Origin: an uncultured Muribaculaceae bacterium
GTDB taxonomy: Bacteria > Bacteroidota > Bacteroidia > Bacteroidales > Muribaculaceae
Assembly (NCBI GenBank): GCA_947625935.1
Contig: CANQQE010000028.1
Location: 1 to 44,034, forward strand
Direction of reading: 5' to 3'
DNA length: 44,034 nt
A model generated the notes under the pieces. It had not been told where the DNA came from. It did not search any database and saw only the letters and a program-made list of their open reading frames with translations. How positions within the stretch are numbered: the first letter of the stretch is position 1; each line of letters begins with the position of its first letter. Below, piece after piece: positions 17,276 through 26,669 of the stretch. The position numbers and the translations under genes are program-made.

Positions 17276-18597
17276 CTCAGATGGTATTTGTCCATGCGTC
17301 GGTATAGTGCCTGTCGTGTTATTCCGAGGTGAGCCGCGGCTTTCGACAGATTACCGTCGAAACGATCGATGGCTTCAACGATTGTGTCGCATTCAAGTCT
17401 GTCAAGTGTGGGTTGTCTTCCGCATGAGGTTGATGTGGCGGGAAGTAGTAGTCGAATGTCCTTTGCTTCAATATTCTTTTTCCGGCATATAATGGTAATG
17501 CGCTCCACAATGTTTTTAAGCTCTCGGATATTACCGGGATAGGGTAGTGACGACAGTATCTCCATGGCATCGGGAGTGAAGCGGGGCGCAGGGATTCCGG
17601 CATCGTTCGCGGAGGTCTCGGCGAAATGACGGACCAGCAATGGAATATCATTGCGACGGTCTCTTAAAGGGGGAATGGTTAGTGTGATCAGGTTTATACG
17701 GTAAAACAAATCCTCTCGGAAACTTCTGTCTGCCATCATTGATTGCAGGTCGGCATTGGTAGCACAGATTACTCTGACATCAGTCCTGCGAGACTTGCTG
17801 TCGCCGAGCGGCTCGAATGTGTGTTCCTGAAGCACTCTAAGCAGTTTGACTTGGCAGGCTACATCGAGATCTCCGATTTCGTCGAGAAAAATCGTCCCCG
17901 TATCGGCCAATTCAAACCGGCCGATACGGTCGGCAACGGCTCCGGTAAATGCGCCGCGCCTGTGACCGAACATCTCACTTTCAAACAATGACGGCGATAT
18001 GCCTCCAAGGTTAACCTTTACAAACGGCTTGTCGCTCCTTTTTGAATTTCGATGAATGGCTTCGGCAATCAATTCTTTTCCAGTGCCGTTTTCGCCAAGA
18101 ATCAGCACTGACGCATCGGTCGGGGCTATTCGGGCACAGATGGAAAGGACATCTTTTAAGGAGTCGGTCTCGCCAATGATTCCACAACGGTCAAAGCTGT
18201 TGTCATTTCCCTGAATCGGTTTTTCCCGTCTTAGGGTAGTGACGGTTTCGATCAGACCGAGTAAATGGCGGTTGTCCCAAGGCTTGGTTATAAAGTCTAA
18301 CGCGCCAGCTTTCATTCCCTCAACCGCCAATGGAATGCTTCCCCAGGCGGTCATGAGAATCACAGGAGTGTCGGGGGCGAAAATTTTCACTTTGCGAAGG
18401 AGTTCCAGCCCTTCTTTGCCTGAGACAGTGCTACCGGTGTAGTTCATATCCATCAATATGATTGCAGGAGTTGTATGTCGCACAACTTCGAGTGCCTCAT
18501 GGGGTGAGGCGACAGCGAGACATTCGTATCCGCTGCGATTGAGCACAAGTTTCAGGGATGCCCTGACTGATTTGTCGTCGTCAACTATTAAAATCAT
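17272..18597 (-). CDS. Sigma-54-dependent response regulator, NtrC/AtoC type
   Basis: A 441-residue transcription activator in three parts. The receiver domain (1-120) has acidic residues D6-D8, phospho-acceptor D50 and K105. The AAA+ domain (about 137-370) has Walker A GENGTGKE (168-175), the sigma-54 contact loop GAFTGA (215-220) and Walker B LDEIGDL. The Fis-type helix-turn-helix (about 403-441) ends in [26 protein letters not shown] shows it activates sigma-54 promoters. The only sigma-54-like promoter I found here lies upstream of this same operon, with two palindromes suited to a Fis-type dimer. The gene is 18 bases after the TolC gene, so the operon probably controls itself. Confidence 0.95.
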   Translation of the reverse strand: MILIVDDDKSVRASLKLVLNRSGYECLAVASPHEALEVVRHTTPAIILMDMNYTGSTVSGKEGLELLRKVKIFAPDTPVILMTAWGSIPLAVEGMKAGALDFITKPWDNRHLLGLIETVTTLRREKPIQGNDNSFDRCGIIGETDSLKDVLSICARIAPTDASVLILGENGTGKELIAEAIHRNSKRSDKPFVKVNLGGISPSLFESEMFGHRRGAFTGAVADRIGRFELADTGTIFLDEIGDLDVACQVKLLRVLQEHTFEPLGDSKSRRTDVRVICATNADLQSMMADRSFREDLFYRINLITLTIPPLRDRRNDIPLLVRHFAETSANDAGIPAPRFTPDAMEILSSLPYPGNIRELKNIVERITIICRKKNIEAKDIRLLLPATSTSCGRQPTLDRLECDTIVEAIDRFDGNLSKAAAHLGITRQALYRRMDKYHLR

Positions 18598-18615
18598 AAT
18601 ACAAAGGTATCATAA

Positions 18616-20088
18616 TTATCGGACAATTCGGTCAAAATCCTCGTCGATGTCGGTGTCGTCGACAAAATCCCAAAGTGTCAAGCCGCGCAATTGGTAAAAA
18701 TATAGCCAGTAAAGGTATAATTCGTTTATATAAGCGGCTTTAGCTTCATCTTTTTTCACCTGGGAATCATTCAGGTCCAGTGTGGATATTTTGCCGAGCG
18801 GGAAGGTCTTGACATTAGTGTCATAGCGGGTAGCGGCTATCGCATCGGCGGAAGCGGCGATATCCACCTGTTGTTGCTGATTGTTGAACCTCTCGACAAG
18901 AATGAAGAGGTCTTGTCGGAAATTAAGGTTCTGTTGTCTTAACTGGCTTTCGACAACTTGTCGGTTGCTCTCGGCCATTTTCACTTTTCCCCGGCGTTTG
19001 CCCCAGTCGAGAATCGGTATTGAAACGCCGATTTCCACAACTTGATTATCTTTCAACCGATTGTATGCGCCTGAAAATTCATTGTCGGTGCCTGTAAAAC
19101 CGATTTGTGCGAACAGATTAATCCGCCGTAAGTCTCCTTTGGCTTTGGCGACGGCATAATCGGCTTCGAGCTGCCGGCGACGGGTGTTGAGCGTTACAGA
19201 GTTGTTGCGCATCGCTTTTTCAAGGGCATCGTCGTAGTTAATGGCAATCGGTCGCACTTCGTCGGGTATGAGGGGGACAACCGTGTCATTATCGTCAAGA
19301 GCGAGGAATGATCTTAGCGAGAACATTGCGCTTTTTTCGGTGCTTTTGGCTGATGTGAGTGTCGACCTGGCTTCGAGTCGATTCAATTCCATCTGAAGCA
19401 GGTCGTTTTTGCTGATTTTTCCCATTGACCGTTTCACTTTTGCTACTTCGTAAAGTGTTTCGGCGTTGTCAAGATTTTGTGAGGCAACGGCCACCGCCGA
19501 CTGAGCTAAAAGCAAGTTGAAGTAGGCGGTTATGGTTTCCATCGCGACTCGTTCGGTCGCTTCCAGATAATCGGCTTGGGCTTCGCGGTATTTCACGGGT
19601 TCGATGCGTTTGTCCCATTTCAATGTATTCACGCCAAACAGGGGCTGTGTCAGAGTCAGTGCGACGGGGAGCGACATAAAGCGGCTATCTTTAGACCCGT
19701 CAAGCTGTTTGAGATAGTTGATGGTTGAGTTAAGCGACAGTTTTCCCCCGGTGAGCGGTATGTTCTGATCTATTGACACAGAGCCGTTGATTTGAAGGTT
19801 GTTGTCGCGGACAAATGTAAAGCTGCCGTCTTCGAGTTGGTAGGCACTGTATTTTTTGTTGTAGGATGGCAGTGTGGCCGAGAAGCTGACTTCGGGTAAA
19901 AATTGCGCCTTGTAGGTTCTATATTCCCAATATGAGGCTTTCAATCTGTTTAGAGCGACAGCGGCATCGACGCTTGACATACGAGCTATTGCAATGGCTT
20001 CATCGAGGGTGACCCGGCGCGTTGTCGCGCCGAGTCCCTCTGACAGAAGCATGAAGAAATAGATAAAAATTGACAGTCTGAATTTCAT
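18616..20088 (-). CDS. TolC family outer-membrane efflux channel (efflux system 2)
   Basis: A 490-residue outer-membrane factor with a signal peptide (about 1-21) and two OEP repeats dominated by long helices. I chose the ATG at 20088 because it gives a clean signal peptide and a 7-base gap from the ATPase gene; an in-frame start 30 bases upstream would put ten hydrophilic residues ahead of the signal. It is the exit duct for the ATPase/permease/adaptor genes just upstream. It is only weakly like the TolC protein of system 1, so the two channels are probably not interchangeable. Confidence 0.88.
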   Translation of the reverse strand: MKFRLSIFIYFFMLLSEGLGATTRRVTLDEAIAIARMSSVDAAVALNRLKASYWEYRTYKAQFLPEVSFSATLPSYNKKYSAYQLEDGSFTFVRDNNLQINGSVSIDQNIPLTGGKLSLNSTINYLKQLDGSKDSRFMSLPVALTLTQPLFGVNTLKWDKRIEPVKYREAQADYLEATERVAMETITAYFNLLLAQSAVAVASQNLDNAETLYEVAKVKRSMGKISKNDLLQMELNRLEARSTLTSAKSTEKSAMFSLRSFLALDDNDTVVPLIPDEVRPIAINYDDALEKAMRNNSVTLNTRRRQLEADYAVAKAKGDLRRINLFAQIGFTGTDNEFSGAYNRLKDNQVVEIGVSIPILDWGKRRGKVKMAESNRQVVESQLRQQNLNFRQDLFILVERFNNQQQQVDIAASADAIAATRYDTNVKTFPLGKISTLDLNDSQVKKDEAKAAYINELYLYWLYFYQLRGLTLWDFVDDTDIDEDFDRIVR

Positions 20089-20095
20089 TGTGAAT

Positions 20096-20770
20096 TTATT
20101 GAACTTGGCGTCCGTCAAAAAAACGGATGATCCGGTTGGTTAACTTCGCCTGGTTTTCGTTGTGGGTAACCATCACTATAGTGCGATGGTCGTCGGTATT
20201 GAGCGAATGCAGTATTTCCATGATTTCAGCTCCCATTTTAGAGTCGAGGTTCCCGGTAGGTTCGTCAGCGAGAATTATTTTGGGATTCCCTACTATGGCT
20301 CTTGCAATTGCGACACGCTGGCATTGACCGCCGGAAAGTTGAGACGGATAGTGGTTGATTCTGTGGGCAAGTCCAACACGTTCCAGCACCTTCATGGCGA
20401 GTTCACGTCTACGTTTGGCGGGCGTGTTTCGGTAAAGTAACGGAATCTCGACGTTGTCAATGACGTTTAACGAGTTTATTAGATGGAAATTCTGAAAGAC
20501 GAAGCCTAACTCATTGTTGCGGAAACGTGCAAGTGAGCGATCGCTCATGGCTGATGCTTCGACGCCGTCAATTTTAACCGTCCCAGACGTGGGTCGATCG
20601 AGAAGCCCGATGATGTTGAGCAGTGTCGATTTACCACAGCCGGATGGCCCCATGACGGAGACAAATTCCCCTTCGTTTATGCTGAGATTGACGTTTTCAA
20701 GAGCAAGAGTCTCTATTTCTTTTGTGCGATAGAGTTTGTTTATGCCGGTTAAGGATATTATGGTATTCAT
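20096..20770 (-). CDS. ABC transporter ATP-binding protein, MacB/LolD type (efflux system 2)
   Basis: A 224-residue nucleotide-binding subunit. Walker A GPSGCGKST is at 41-49, LSGGQCQR at 145-152, Walker B ILADE at 166-170 and the switch histidine at H203. It powers the two FtsX-type permeases encoded upstream. It sits 36 bases after the second permease gene and 7 bases before the TolC gene in the sigma-54 operon. It is a paralogue of the ATPase at 3430-4098, with the same length and motif layout. Confidence 0.93.
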   Translation of the reverse strand: MNTIISLTGINKLYRTKEIETLALENVNLSINEGEFVSVMGPSGCGKSTLLNIIGLLDRPTSGTVKIDGVEASAMSDRSLARFRNNELGFVFQNFHLINSLNVIDNVEIPLLYRNTPAKRRRELAMKVLERVGLAHRINHYPSQLSGGQCQRVAIARAIVGNPKIILADEPTGNLDSKMGAEIMEILHSLNTDDHRTIVMVTHNENQAKLTNRIIRFFDGRQVQ

Positions 20771-20806
20771 GTCTGTTTTGATTGATTGTTGAATTATTGT
20801 GTGGAT

Positions 20807-22114
20807 TTATTCCTCTTTGAGGGAGTATGCGATGTCGGTGTTCGCTATTTTGCGAGCGGGGAGGTATATGCCGACAGCCACTGCGATAGACATCAGTATG
20901 AGAATTATTGCGGCAATGATTGAAAAGTGAACCCAAAAGTGGGATACCCAGGATTCGTTTAATAGATATGAGACGTTGGCATGGCTTGCGGCAAGGCCCT
21001 CTTTTAGCGCATACTGCATAAATATCACGCATCCGGCCGCCCAAGTGACAAATGTCAGAATCAATCCTTCGAGAATCATGGTGACGGCTATGCGTGATGG
21101 CGATGCCCCGAAGGCTTTCATAATGCCGGCCTCAGTGCTGCGTCGTCGGGTCTGCAGGTAAAATGTCCCTACGACTCCGAGAAAAAGATTTATGAGGAAA
21201 AATGTCGCAAGGGCTGAGCCAATGCGCTCTGAGTTGGATATCCCCCACGCTTCCTCGATGTCACGTTTATTTTGCAATAACGACGAGATTTTTGAGACAT
21301 AGAAATTTCCAGCTTTGAGGCTGTTGGCCCATTCAGTGTTATCAGTGACAAATTTCTCGGAATCAACACCTTGTTTAAGTCTCAGCATAATGCTGAATCC
21401 ATCGTTGACGGGCATTTTAGTCCCGTCGAACTCCCTATCGCCAGTGGGTCGACATGGGCGAAAATACATTGTGGTGACATTCATGGGACTTTTTGGTCTC
21501 ACATCGTCAATAACGCCGACCAGCACGGTTTCGACTCCCCAATGTGGAACCGTCACGCGCCCAACGGCATTTTCGTCGTGGAATAACCGGCGCGCCAACT
21601 CTCGCGTGATAACTATTTCATTGTCACTGAATGGCCGAGAGTCAAGGTCGGCAATATCGGTTTTCGGGTCTGAGGCGGTTATACCATGGGTTGAAAAGAA
21701 CCCGGTGCCGGGGACGAAGAACATTTTAATAGGAAATACTGTGTCGGTCTCTGTGCTGAGTGATTGAGTCATCATTCCCTCGCCTTCAAGCGACTGTCCG
21801 TCGGCAATAGGTGTGACGGATTGTACTTGCGGATTTTCGGCGGCCATAGAGAGCAGTCTGAAATAGTCGTCAATCACGGTTACCGAATCGGAGGCTGCGG
21901 GGTTGTAGCGGTAGGTGCCTTCAGAAGTGGCACTCACGGACAGGAGCACGAGGCGGTCAATGTCGTATCCCGGGGATGAATTACGATCATAGACACTCAC
22001 CACAAGAGGGTCGATGATAATCCATGCTAAAATTGCTATAATTATCAACTCTACCGTCAGCCATCCGTTGACCGCACGTCGGTTCCAAAGATTTTTAAAT
22101 ACGAATCGGATCAT
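20807..22114 (-). CDS. ABC transporter permease, FtsX/MacB type (efflux system 2, second permease)
   Basis: A 435-residue inner-membrane subunit. One N-terminal helix (about 18-40), a periplasmic MacB-like domain (about 45-285) and three C-terminal helices make the FtsX plan. The coupling loop reads RRRSTEAGIMKAFGASP near 330. Compared with system 1 permeases the loop is less typical, so this subunit has diverged. It lies 14 bases after the first permease and 36 bases before the ATPase gene. A heterodimer with its neighbour is likely. Confidence 0.88.
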   Translation of the reverse strand: MIRFVFKNLWNRRAVNGWLTVELIIIAILAWIIIDPLVVSVYDRNSSPGYDIDRLVLLSVSATSEGTYRYNPAASDSVTVIDDYFRLLSMAAENPQVQSVTPIADGQSLEGEGMMTQSLSTETDTVFPIKMFFVPGTGFFSTHGITASDPKTDIADLDSRPFSDNEIVITRELARRLFHDENAVGRVTVPHWGVETVLVGVIDDVRPKSPMNVTTMYFRPCRPTGDREFDGTKMPVNDGFSIMLRLKQGVDSEKFVTDNTEWANSLKAGNFYVSKISSLLQNKRDIEEAWGISNSERIGSALATFFLINLFLGVVGTFYLQTRRRSTEAGIMKAFGASPSRIAVTMILEGLILTFVTWAAGCVIFMQYALKEGLAASHANVSYLLNESWVSHFWVHFSIIAAIILILMSIAVAVGIYLPARKIANTDIAYSLKEE

Positions 22115-22128
22115 ATAATACTATAGTT

Positions 22129-23427
22129 TTAACGTTTTTCATTAAGGGATTGGACTATTGGATGACGCAGGGTCCACCATGAGGGGATGAGCGATGAGGC
22201 GATGTTGAGAATCAACGCGGCAATGAGGACTATGGCAAACAGGGTTGGCGACAGTAGCATCTCGGGGGAAAGTTCAGGGACAGAGTCGTATGCGTTGACC
22301 CAACTGTCGGAAATCGTGAAAATCCATTGGCGCGAGAAGTAAACCGCAACATATGACAGGAACAAACCGGCAATCGCTCCCAAAAGCGTCAGAATGAAAT
22401 TTTCGACCATAAGCTGCCATAGTAATCCGGAACGCGACGCCCCAAATGATTTGCGTATGGCTATTTCTCCACTGCGCCGGTTAATGCCGCCGATAATTAG
22501 TCCGCTCAGGTTCATCGCCGGGACCAACAGCAGAATTAAAGCCACTATGGCGTAATAACCCAATGTTTTTGCATCTTTGGCGTTTCCGTCCTCATCGACA
22601 TAGGCAGAGCCGAATGTCTGTTCGTAATGAGTGTAGGGCTGATTGAATATGTAGTGTGTGACATCGATGGTGGAGTCGCTTTTGCGTATGTGCTCGCTGA
22701 TTTCTGCTTTTAAATCGTCAATTGTTTTGCCGGGTTTTATGAGGAACACTGCTATATATGGCCCGACATCTCCATCTTTGTCATATCCCGGTATCGCGGT
22801 GTAGGGGAGAAAAGCCTCACCAAAGGAATTCGCAGAGATTGCGCTGCCGGGTTTTACCACTCCGATTACTTTTGTCGATTTGAAGTTTACTTCAATTTCA
22901 CGCCCAATGCTCGCTTCAGCGTTCCCAAACAACTCATCAGCCTTATTCTGATTGAGAACCGCTACATTGCGCCCTGCCGCGATGTCATCTGGAGAAAACG
23001 GAACGCCGGCTATAAATTCATAGTCATATACTTTAAAGAAATCAGGGTTGGTGAATTTGGTCACTGCGTTATACAGTATTTCTTGTCCCGGTATCATTAT
23101 TGTGGCCGGTTGGTCGGAGTCACTGATGACAGCAACTGCGTCAGCCGACTTTAAATCGGACAGCCAGTTTTTAACAAGAGTGTGTGACATGTAATACTGT
23201 GACATTCCCGAACCATCTTTCTTTGTGGCTCGAACCTGTTGCAGATATGCCATGCGGTCACGGTTGTTCTCAGGGTAGATTGGCGATAATTTGACGTGGT
23301 AGATAATTGACAGCACCATAACGGTGGTGACTGCCAACGCCACGCCCGAGATGTATAAGGCGGTGTTGAGCGGTGCCGTCTTAATCTGGGTCAGCGCCGA
23401 CCGGATTAATTGTTTTGTTGTAATCAT
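22129..23427 (-). CDS. ABC transporter permease, FtsX/MacB type (efflux system 2, first permease)
   Basis: A 432-residue permease with a leading helix (about 17-45), a periplasmic domain (about 50-275) and three further helices. The coupling loop NRRSGEIAIRKSFGASR precedes the third helix. The motif RKSFGAS is characteristic of the Bacteroidetes FtsX/MacB permease family. The start codon overlaps the adaptor's stop codon (ATGA), so adaptor and permease are translationally coupled. Substrate unknown. Confidence 0.9.
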   Translation of the reverse strand: MITTKQLIRSALTQIKTAPLNTALYISGVALAVTTVMVLSIIYHVKLSPIYPENNRDRMAYLQQVRATKKDGSGMSQYYMSHTLVKNWLSDLKSADAVAVISDSDQPATIMIPGQEILYNAVTKFTNPDFFKVYDYEFIAGVPFSPDDIAAGRNVAVLNQNKADELFGNAEASIGREIEVNFKSTKVIGVVKPGSAISANSFGEAFLPYTAIPGYDKDGDVGPYIAVFLIKPGKTIDDLKAEISEHIRKSDSTIDVTHYIFNQPYTHYEQTFGSAYVDEDGNAKDAKTLGYYAIVALILLLVPAMNLSGLIIGGINRRSGEIAIRKSFGASRSGLLWQLMVENFILTLLGAIAGLFLSYVAVYFSRQWIFTISDSWVNAYDSVPELSPEMLLSPTLFAIVLIAALILNIASSLIPSWWTLRHPIVQSLNEKR

Positions 23428-24671
23428 TTTATTTTTAAATTGTTGTGTGATTGATATTTTTTCATGTTTGATGTCACAATTGTCTCTCCGGGGGTCAGGC
23501 CTGAGATGACCTCAATATGATCGTAGTTCCCGCCGCCGAGGGTTATGGTGCGTAGTTTCAGTTCATCGTCGCCGCTAAGCACATAGATATTGTATTGCCC
23601 CGGTCCTGAATAGGATTGTATGTTTGGTATTATTACCGCACTGTCAATCAGTTCGCTGACAACATGGACATCTACCCTTAATCCCGGCCTCAACTTGAGT
23701 GAATCGCCTTCGACCAATGCTACAGAAAATTGCACTAATCCGTTGGATGATTGTGGTTTTACGCTTATGATGCGTCCTAATCCGCGTTTTTTCCCTATTG
23801 ATACGATTGCTTTTGCACCCGGTTGTATTAACTCGGCATAATTGTCGGAAGTCTCGCTATCGACTTTGAAATGTGTCAAATCGGCAATGGTAGCAATCGC
23901 ATCGCCACGGGTCACGGATTGCCCCACGCTACCATTGACAATGGTGATAACCCCGTCAAGCGGCGACAATATACGAGCATTATTCAGAAGGCGCGACTGA
24001 GCGTCGAGCGAGCGTTGCGCTATGCCCAATTCAAATGTGCCGGTGCGTTTTCTCATGTCGGCTGACGATTCTATGTTGACAAGCTGACGGCGCAATTGCT
24101 CAACTTCAAGCATAGCGGTCTTGTAGGAAAGTAACGATTGCCGGACACGGTCGCCTGTGCCAGAGCCAAGGCTGTCGAGGTAACGCTCGTTTTCTACTTC
24201 AACTTTGAGTTTATCGACCTCCATTTCTTTGACTTTTATACGCATAAGAATGTCGTCAATCTGATTGCGGTCGGTCAAATGCTGCTGCTCGATTGCCAAA
24301 GCCGCCATGCTTCTGTTGTCGGCCATTTTTTCGACTTCGGCCTGGGTGTCATTCAAATCGAGTTTCATTATTGGGGTTCCTGCAGTAACCGAATCACCCG
24401 GATAATGGTATATTTCGACAATTCTTGACGCTATCGGGGAGGTCACTATTTCTTCACGGGAAGGAGCTACCCGACCGGTGCATGAAATTGAGATTTCGAT
24501 ATCCCCTTGCCCAACGGTGGCAAACTCCAGCTCGGAACGGTCGACGGTTTTCCGCATGGTGTTGGTTGCTAAGGCTATCGCCGCTACCACAGCCGCTGCA
24601 GCCGCACCGATAATAATCAGCTTGCGTCGTCGTTCGCGATTCAGTTGTTCTTTTGGTATTTTTTTGTCCAT
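23424..24671 (-). CDS. Periplasmic adaptor protein, HlyD/MacA type (efflux system 2)
   Basis: A 415-residue membrane-fusion protein and the first gene of the sigma-54 operon. The N-terminus is basic (KEQLNRERRRK) with one membrane anchor (about 15-35). It then shows a lipoyl half-domain, a long coiled-coil hairpin (about 105-215), the second lipoyl half (SPLDGVITIVNGSVGQSV) and a beta-barrel with LRPGLRVDV. I chose the ATG at 24671 because the sigma-54 promoter lies just upstream at 24698-24713. A longer reading frame (to 24788) would place the promoter and an operator palindrome inside the coding region. The predicted leader is only about 16 bases. Confidence 0.9.
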   Translation of the reverse strand: MDKKIPKEQLNRERRRKLIIIGAAAAAVVAAIALATNTMRKTVDRSELEFATVGQGDIEISISCTGRVAPSREEIVTSPIASRIVEIYHYPGDSVTAGTPIMKLDLNDTQAEVEKMADNRSMAALAIEQQHLTDRNQIDDILMRIKVKEMEVDKLKVEVENERYLDSLGSGTGDRVRQSLLSYKTAMLEVEQLRRQLVNIESSADMRKRTGTFELGIAQRSLDAQSRLLNNARILSPLDGVITIVNGSVGQSVTRGDAIATIADLTHFKVDSETSDNYAELIQPGAKAIVSIGKKRGLGRIISVKPQSSNGLVQFSVALVEGDSLKLRPGLRVDVHVVSELIDSAVIIPNIQSYSGPGQYNIYVLSGDDELKLRTITLGGGNYDHIEVISGLTPGETIVTSNMKKYQSHNNLKIK

Positions 24672-24697
24672 ATTAATAATCTTTGCTGAAAATATAT

Positions 24698-24713
24698 TGC
24701 CAATACCGTGCCA
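24698..24713 (-). promoter_or_regulatory. Sigma-54 (-24/-12) promoter of the efflux/two-component operon
   Basis: The minus strand reads TGGCACGGTATTGGCA. The sigma-54 consensus is TGGCACG-N4-TTGCA, so only one base differs and the spacing of the invariant GG and GC pairs is exact. Transcription would start about 24687, 16 bases before the adaptor start codon. The operon's own regulator carries GAFTGA, the sigma-54 contact motif. Confidence 0.85.
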
Positions 24714-24757
24714 AAAATGTAATGCTCTGATTATCAGAAGTGGCATAGACGTAATAC

Positions 24758-24795
24758 TGTACGAATCCGTACAGATTGATGTACGCAAGCGTACA
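24758..24795. promoter_or_regulatory. Twin palindromic activator sites (enhancer) for the NtrC-type regulator
   Basis: Two perfect inverted repeats of the same form, TGTACGAATCCGTACA (24758-24773) and TGTACGCAAGCGTACA (24780-24795), share arms but not the 4-base spacer. Their centres are 22 bp apart, about two helical turns. They lie about 79 and 101 bases upstream of the predicted sigma-54 start, a normal position for enhancer-binding activators. Identical arms and helical phasing make a dimer-binding operator much likelier than chance. Confidence 0.8.
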
Positions 24796-24881
24796 AATCG
24801 GACTTTCTTGTCGTTTTTAGTAAATTTGTATTATCTCTGACTGTCGTCTAAGATACTTTCGCTCGGCAAAGTTCAAATAAA

Positions 24882-24914
24882 TTTGGCTTTGCTCTCGACT
24901 TATTCGTATCTTTG
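24882..24914 (+). promoter_or_regulatory. Housekeeping promoter of the DUF6377-like gene
   Basis: TTTG (24882-24885), 21 bases, then TATCTTTG (24907-24914): full consensus. The predicted start near 24921 leaves a leader of about 27 bases. Confidence 0.65.
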
Positions 24915-24947
24915 TCAGAAATAGTTTAATTCCATTTGAAATCAAGC

Positions 24948-26525
24948 ATGACTAAAACGATAGCCATAGTTATAGCGATATTTTTTGCAATTTTCAATCT
25001 TCACGCCATAAAAGTCTCTGACCGGCAAGTCAAGCAGGCTCTTGAACGGTTAGACAAGGAACTTGCCCGAAGGGGAACGTACATATCGGCTCGTCAGTCG
25101 AGGATAGATTCACTTAATAATGACCGACTTGGAGCGAATACGCCCGGACGGTTACTGAAAACCACGATGGAACTTGCCAATGAGTACACATCTTTTAATA
25201 ATGATTCAGCAATATTCTACTACGATCAAGGCTATCGGAAGGCCGTCGAGTTGAATCTTGACTCGCTGGCTAATGTTTTTAGACTTAAACGAGCTACCTA
25301 TATGCCTTTGGCTGCATTTATCGATGAATCGATAAGAGAATATGGCCGAATTGACACCTTGTCAATGGACGATGATTTGAAAGAGCTATACTATGACTCC
25401 GGCCGTCAGCTCTATTCCTATATTTCATCTTTTTACGCGAGTTATCCGGAGTTTTATGAGCTTTGGCATAGGAAAAGCATGGTTTCGCAGAAGTCACTAT
25501 TGAACCATCTGGATCATACGTCATCAAAATTTAAGTTAAATAAGGGGGAGTACCATTTTGCTCATCAAGAGTACTCAAAAGCAAAAGCCATCCTTGTCGA
25601 TTTGCTGAGCCGCCTGCCTGAAGATGACAACCTATATGCCCGCGCTTCGCACATACTCGCTGATATAGCCAAAGCCCGCGGAGAACACAACGAGTATGTG
25701 TATTATCTGACGTTGTCGGCCATCTCTGACATCAAGGGCGCAACGCTTGAGGTTATGTCGCTTCAGGAGCTTGGAGAATTGCTATTCGGTCTTGATGACG
25801 TGGACCGCGCGCACCGTTATCTGTCGACGGCTCTTGCGAGCGCGGTGGCTTGCCACGCATCAATGCGAATGATTCAGTCATCGTCGGCTTTGCCGGTAAT
25901 CGAAGAAGCTCACAGCGTTGAGGTCAGTAAATGGCGTAAACGCATTTATCTCGTGCTTGGCGGGTTGGCATTAGTGATACTGTTGCTTGGATGCGTGTTG
26001 TTGTTTCTTAGGCGCGAGATGCACAAGATGAGTGTCCTACAAGGGAAACTCAAAAGTGCAAATGACGTTAAAGAAGTGTATATAAGCCAATTCCTTAACC
26101 TGAGCTCAATATACATGGATAAATTGAACCAGTTTAGCGAGACAGTAAACAGAAAAATCACCGCGAATAAAGTCGATGACCTGTACAAGATAACTAAATC
26201 AGGCAAATTTGTCGAGGAGCAAAGCAAGCAGTTTTACGAAGTTTTTGATAATGCGTTTCTTCATATTTATCCCACGTTTGTGGAGTCGATAAACAATTTG
26301 TTGAGACCTGAGGCGCGCATAGAGTTGAAAGAAGGTGAGCTGCTGAATACGGATTTGAGAATCCTCGCATTCATGAGACTTGGAATCAAGGAAAGCACTC
26401 GTATAGCGCAGGTGTTGAACTATTCGGTGCATACGATTTACACTTATCGGAATAAGTTGAGAAATAGTGCCTACGACCGTGATAATTTTGAGAGTGAGGT
26501 TATGAAAATAAGCTCAATATCATAA
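24948..26525 (+). CDS. DUF6377-like membrane protein with TPR-type sensor and C-terminal helix-turn-helix
   Basis: A 525-residue protein with a signal peptide (about 1-21). A helical, TPR-like extracytoplasmic part follows (about 25-320, with repeats such as AKAILVDLLSRLPEDDNLYARASHIL split over helices). One membrane helix lies near 328-348, then a cytoplasmic coiled coil, and a C-terminal domain with a LuxR-like helix-turn-helix (about 465-512: STRIAQVLNYSVHTIYTYRNKL). This is a common Bacteroidetes layout for membrane-spanning transcription regulators. The ligand is unknown. The ATG at 24948 was chosen over an in-frame TTG four codons earlier. It is divergent from the sigma-54 operon and may share its control region. 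Confidence 0.75.
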   Translation: MTKTIAIVIAIFFAIFNLHAIKVSDRQVKQALERLDKELARRGTYISARQSRIDSLNNDRLGANTPGRLLKTTMELANEYTSFNNDSAIFYYDQGYRKAVELNLDSLANVFRLKRATYMPLAAFIDESIREYGRIDTLSMDDDLKELYYDSGRQLYSYISSFYASYPEFYELWHRKSMVSQKSLLNHLDHTSSKFKLNKGEYHFAHQEYSKAKAILVDLLSRLPEDDNLYARASHILADIAKARGEHNEYVYYLTLSAISDIKGATLEVMSLQELGELLFGLDDVDRAHRYLSTALASAVACHASMRMIQSSSALPVIEEAHSVEVSKWRKRIYLVLGGLALVILLLGCVLLFLRREMHKMSVLQGKLKSANDVKEVYISQFLNLSSIYMDKLNQFSETVNRKITANKVDDLYKITKSGKFVEEQSKQFYEVFDNAFLHIYPTFVESINNLLRPEARIELKEGELLNTDLRILAFMRLGIKESTRIAQVLNYSVHTIYTYRNKLRNSAYDRDNFESEVMKISSIS

Positions 26526-26632
26526 TATATACGTTTATATTTTCGATTAGTTTGTTTTTAACTAAATAGTTGGTAAACAAGTATATGATATGTTTATCGA
26601 GTTTATATTTTTTATAAAACGTTTAGAAATAC

Positions 26633-26663
26633 TTTGTGACCTCTTGACACGGTTATAAATTTG
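26633..26663 (+). promoter_or_regulatory. Full-consensus promoter in a gene-free gap
   Basis: TTTG (26633-26636), 19 bases, then TAAATTTG (26656-26663). No gene of convincing length follows before the terminator at 26801-26832, so the promoter probably drives a small RNA. Confidence 0.55.
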
Positions 26664-26669
26664 CATCAC

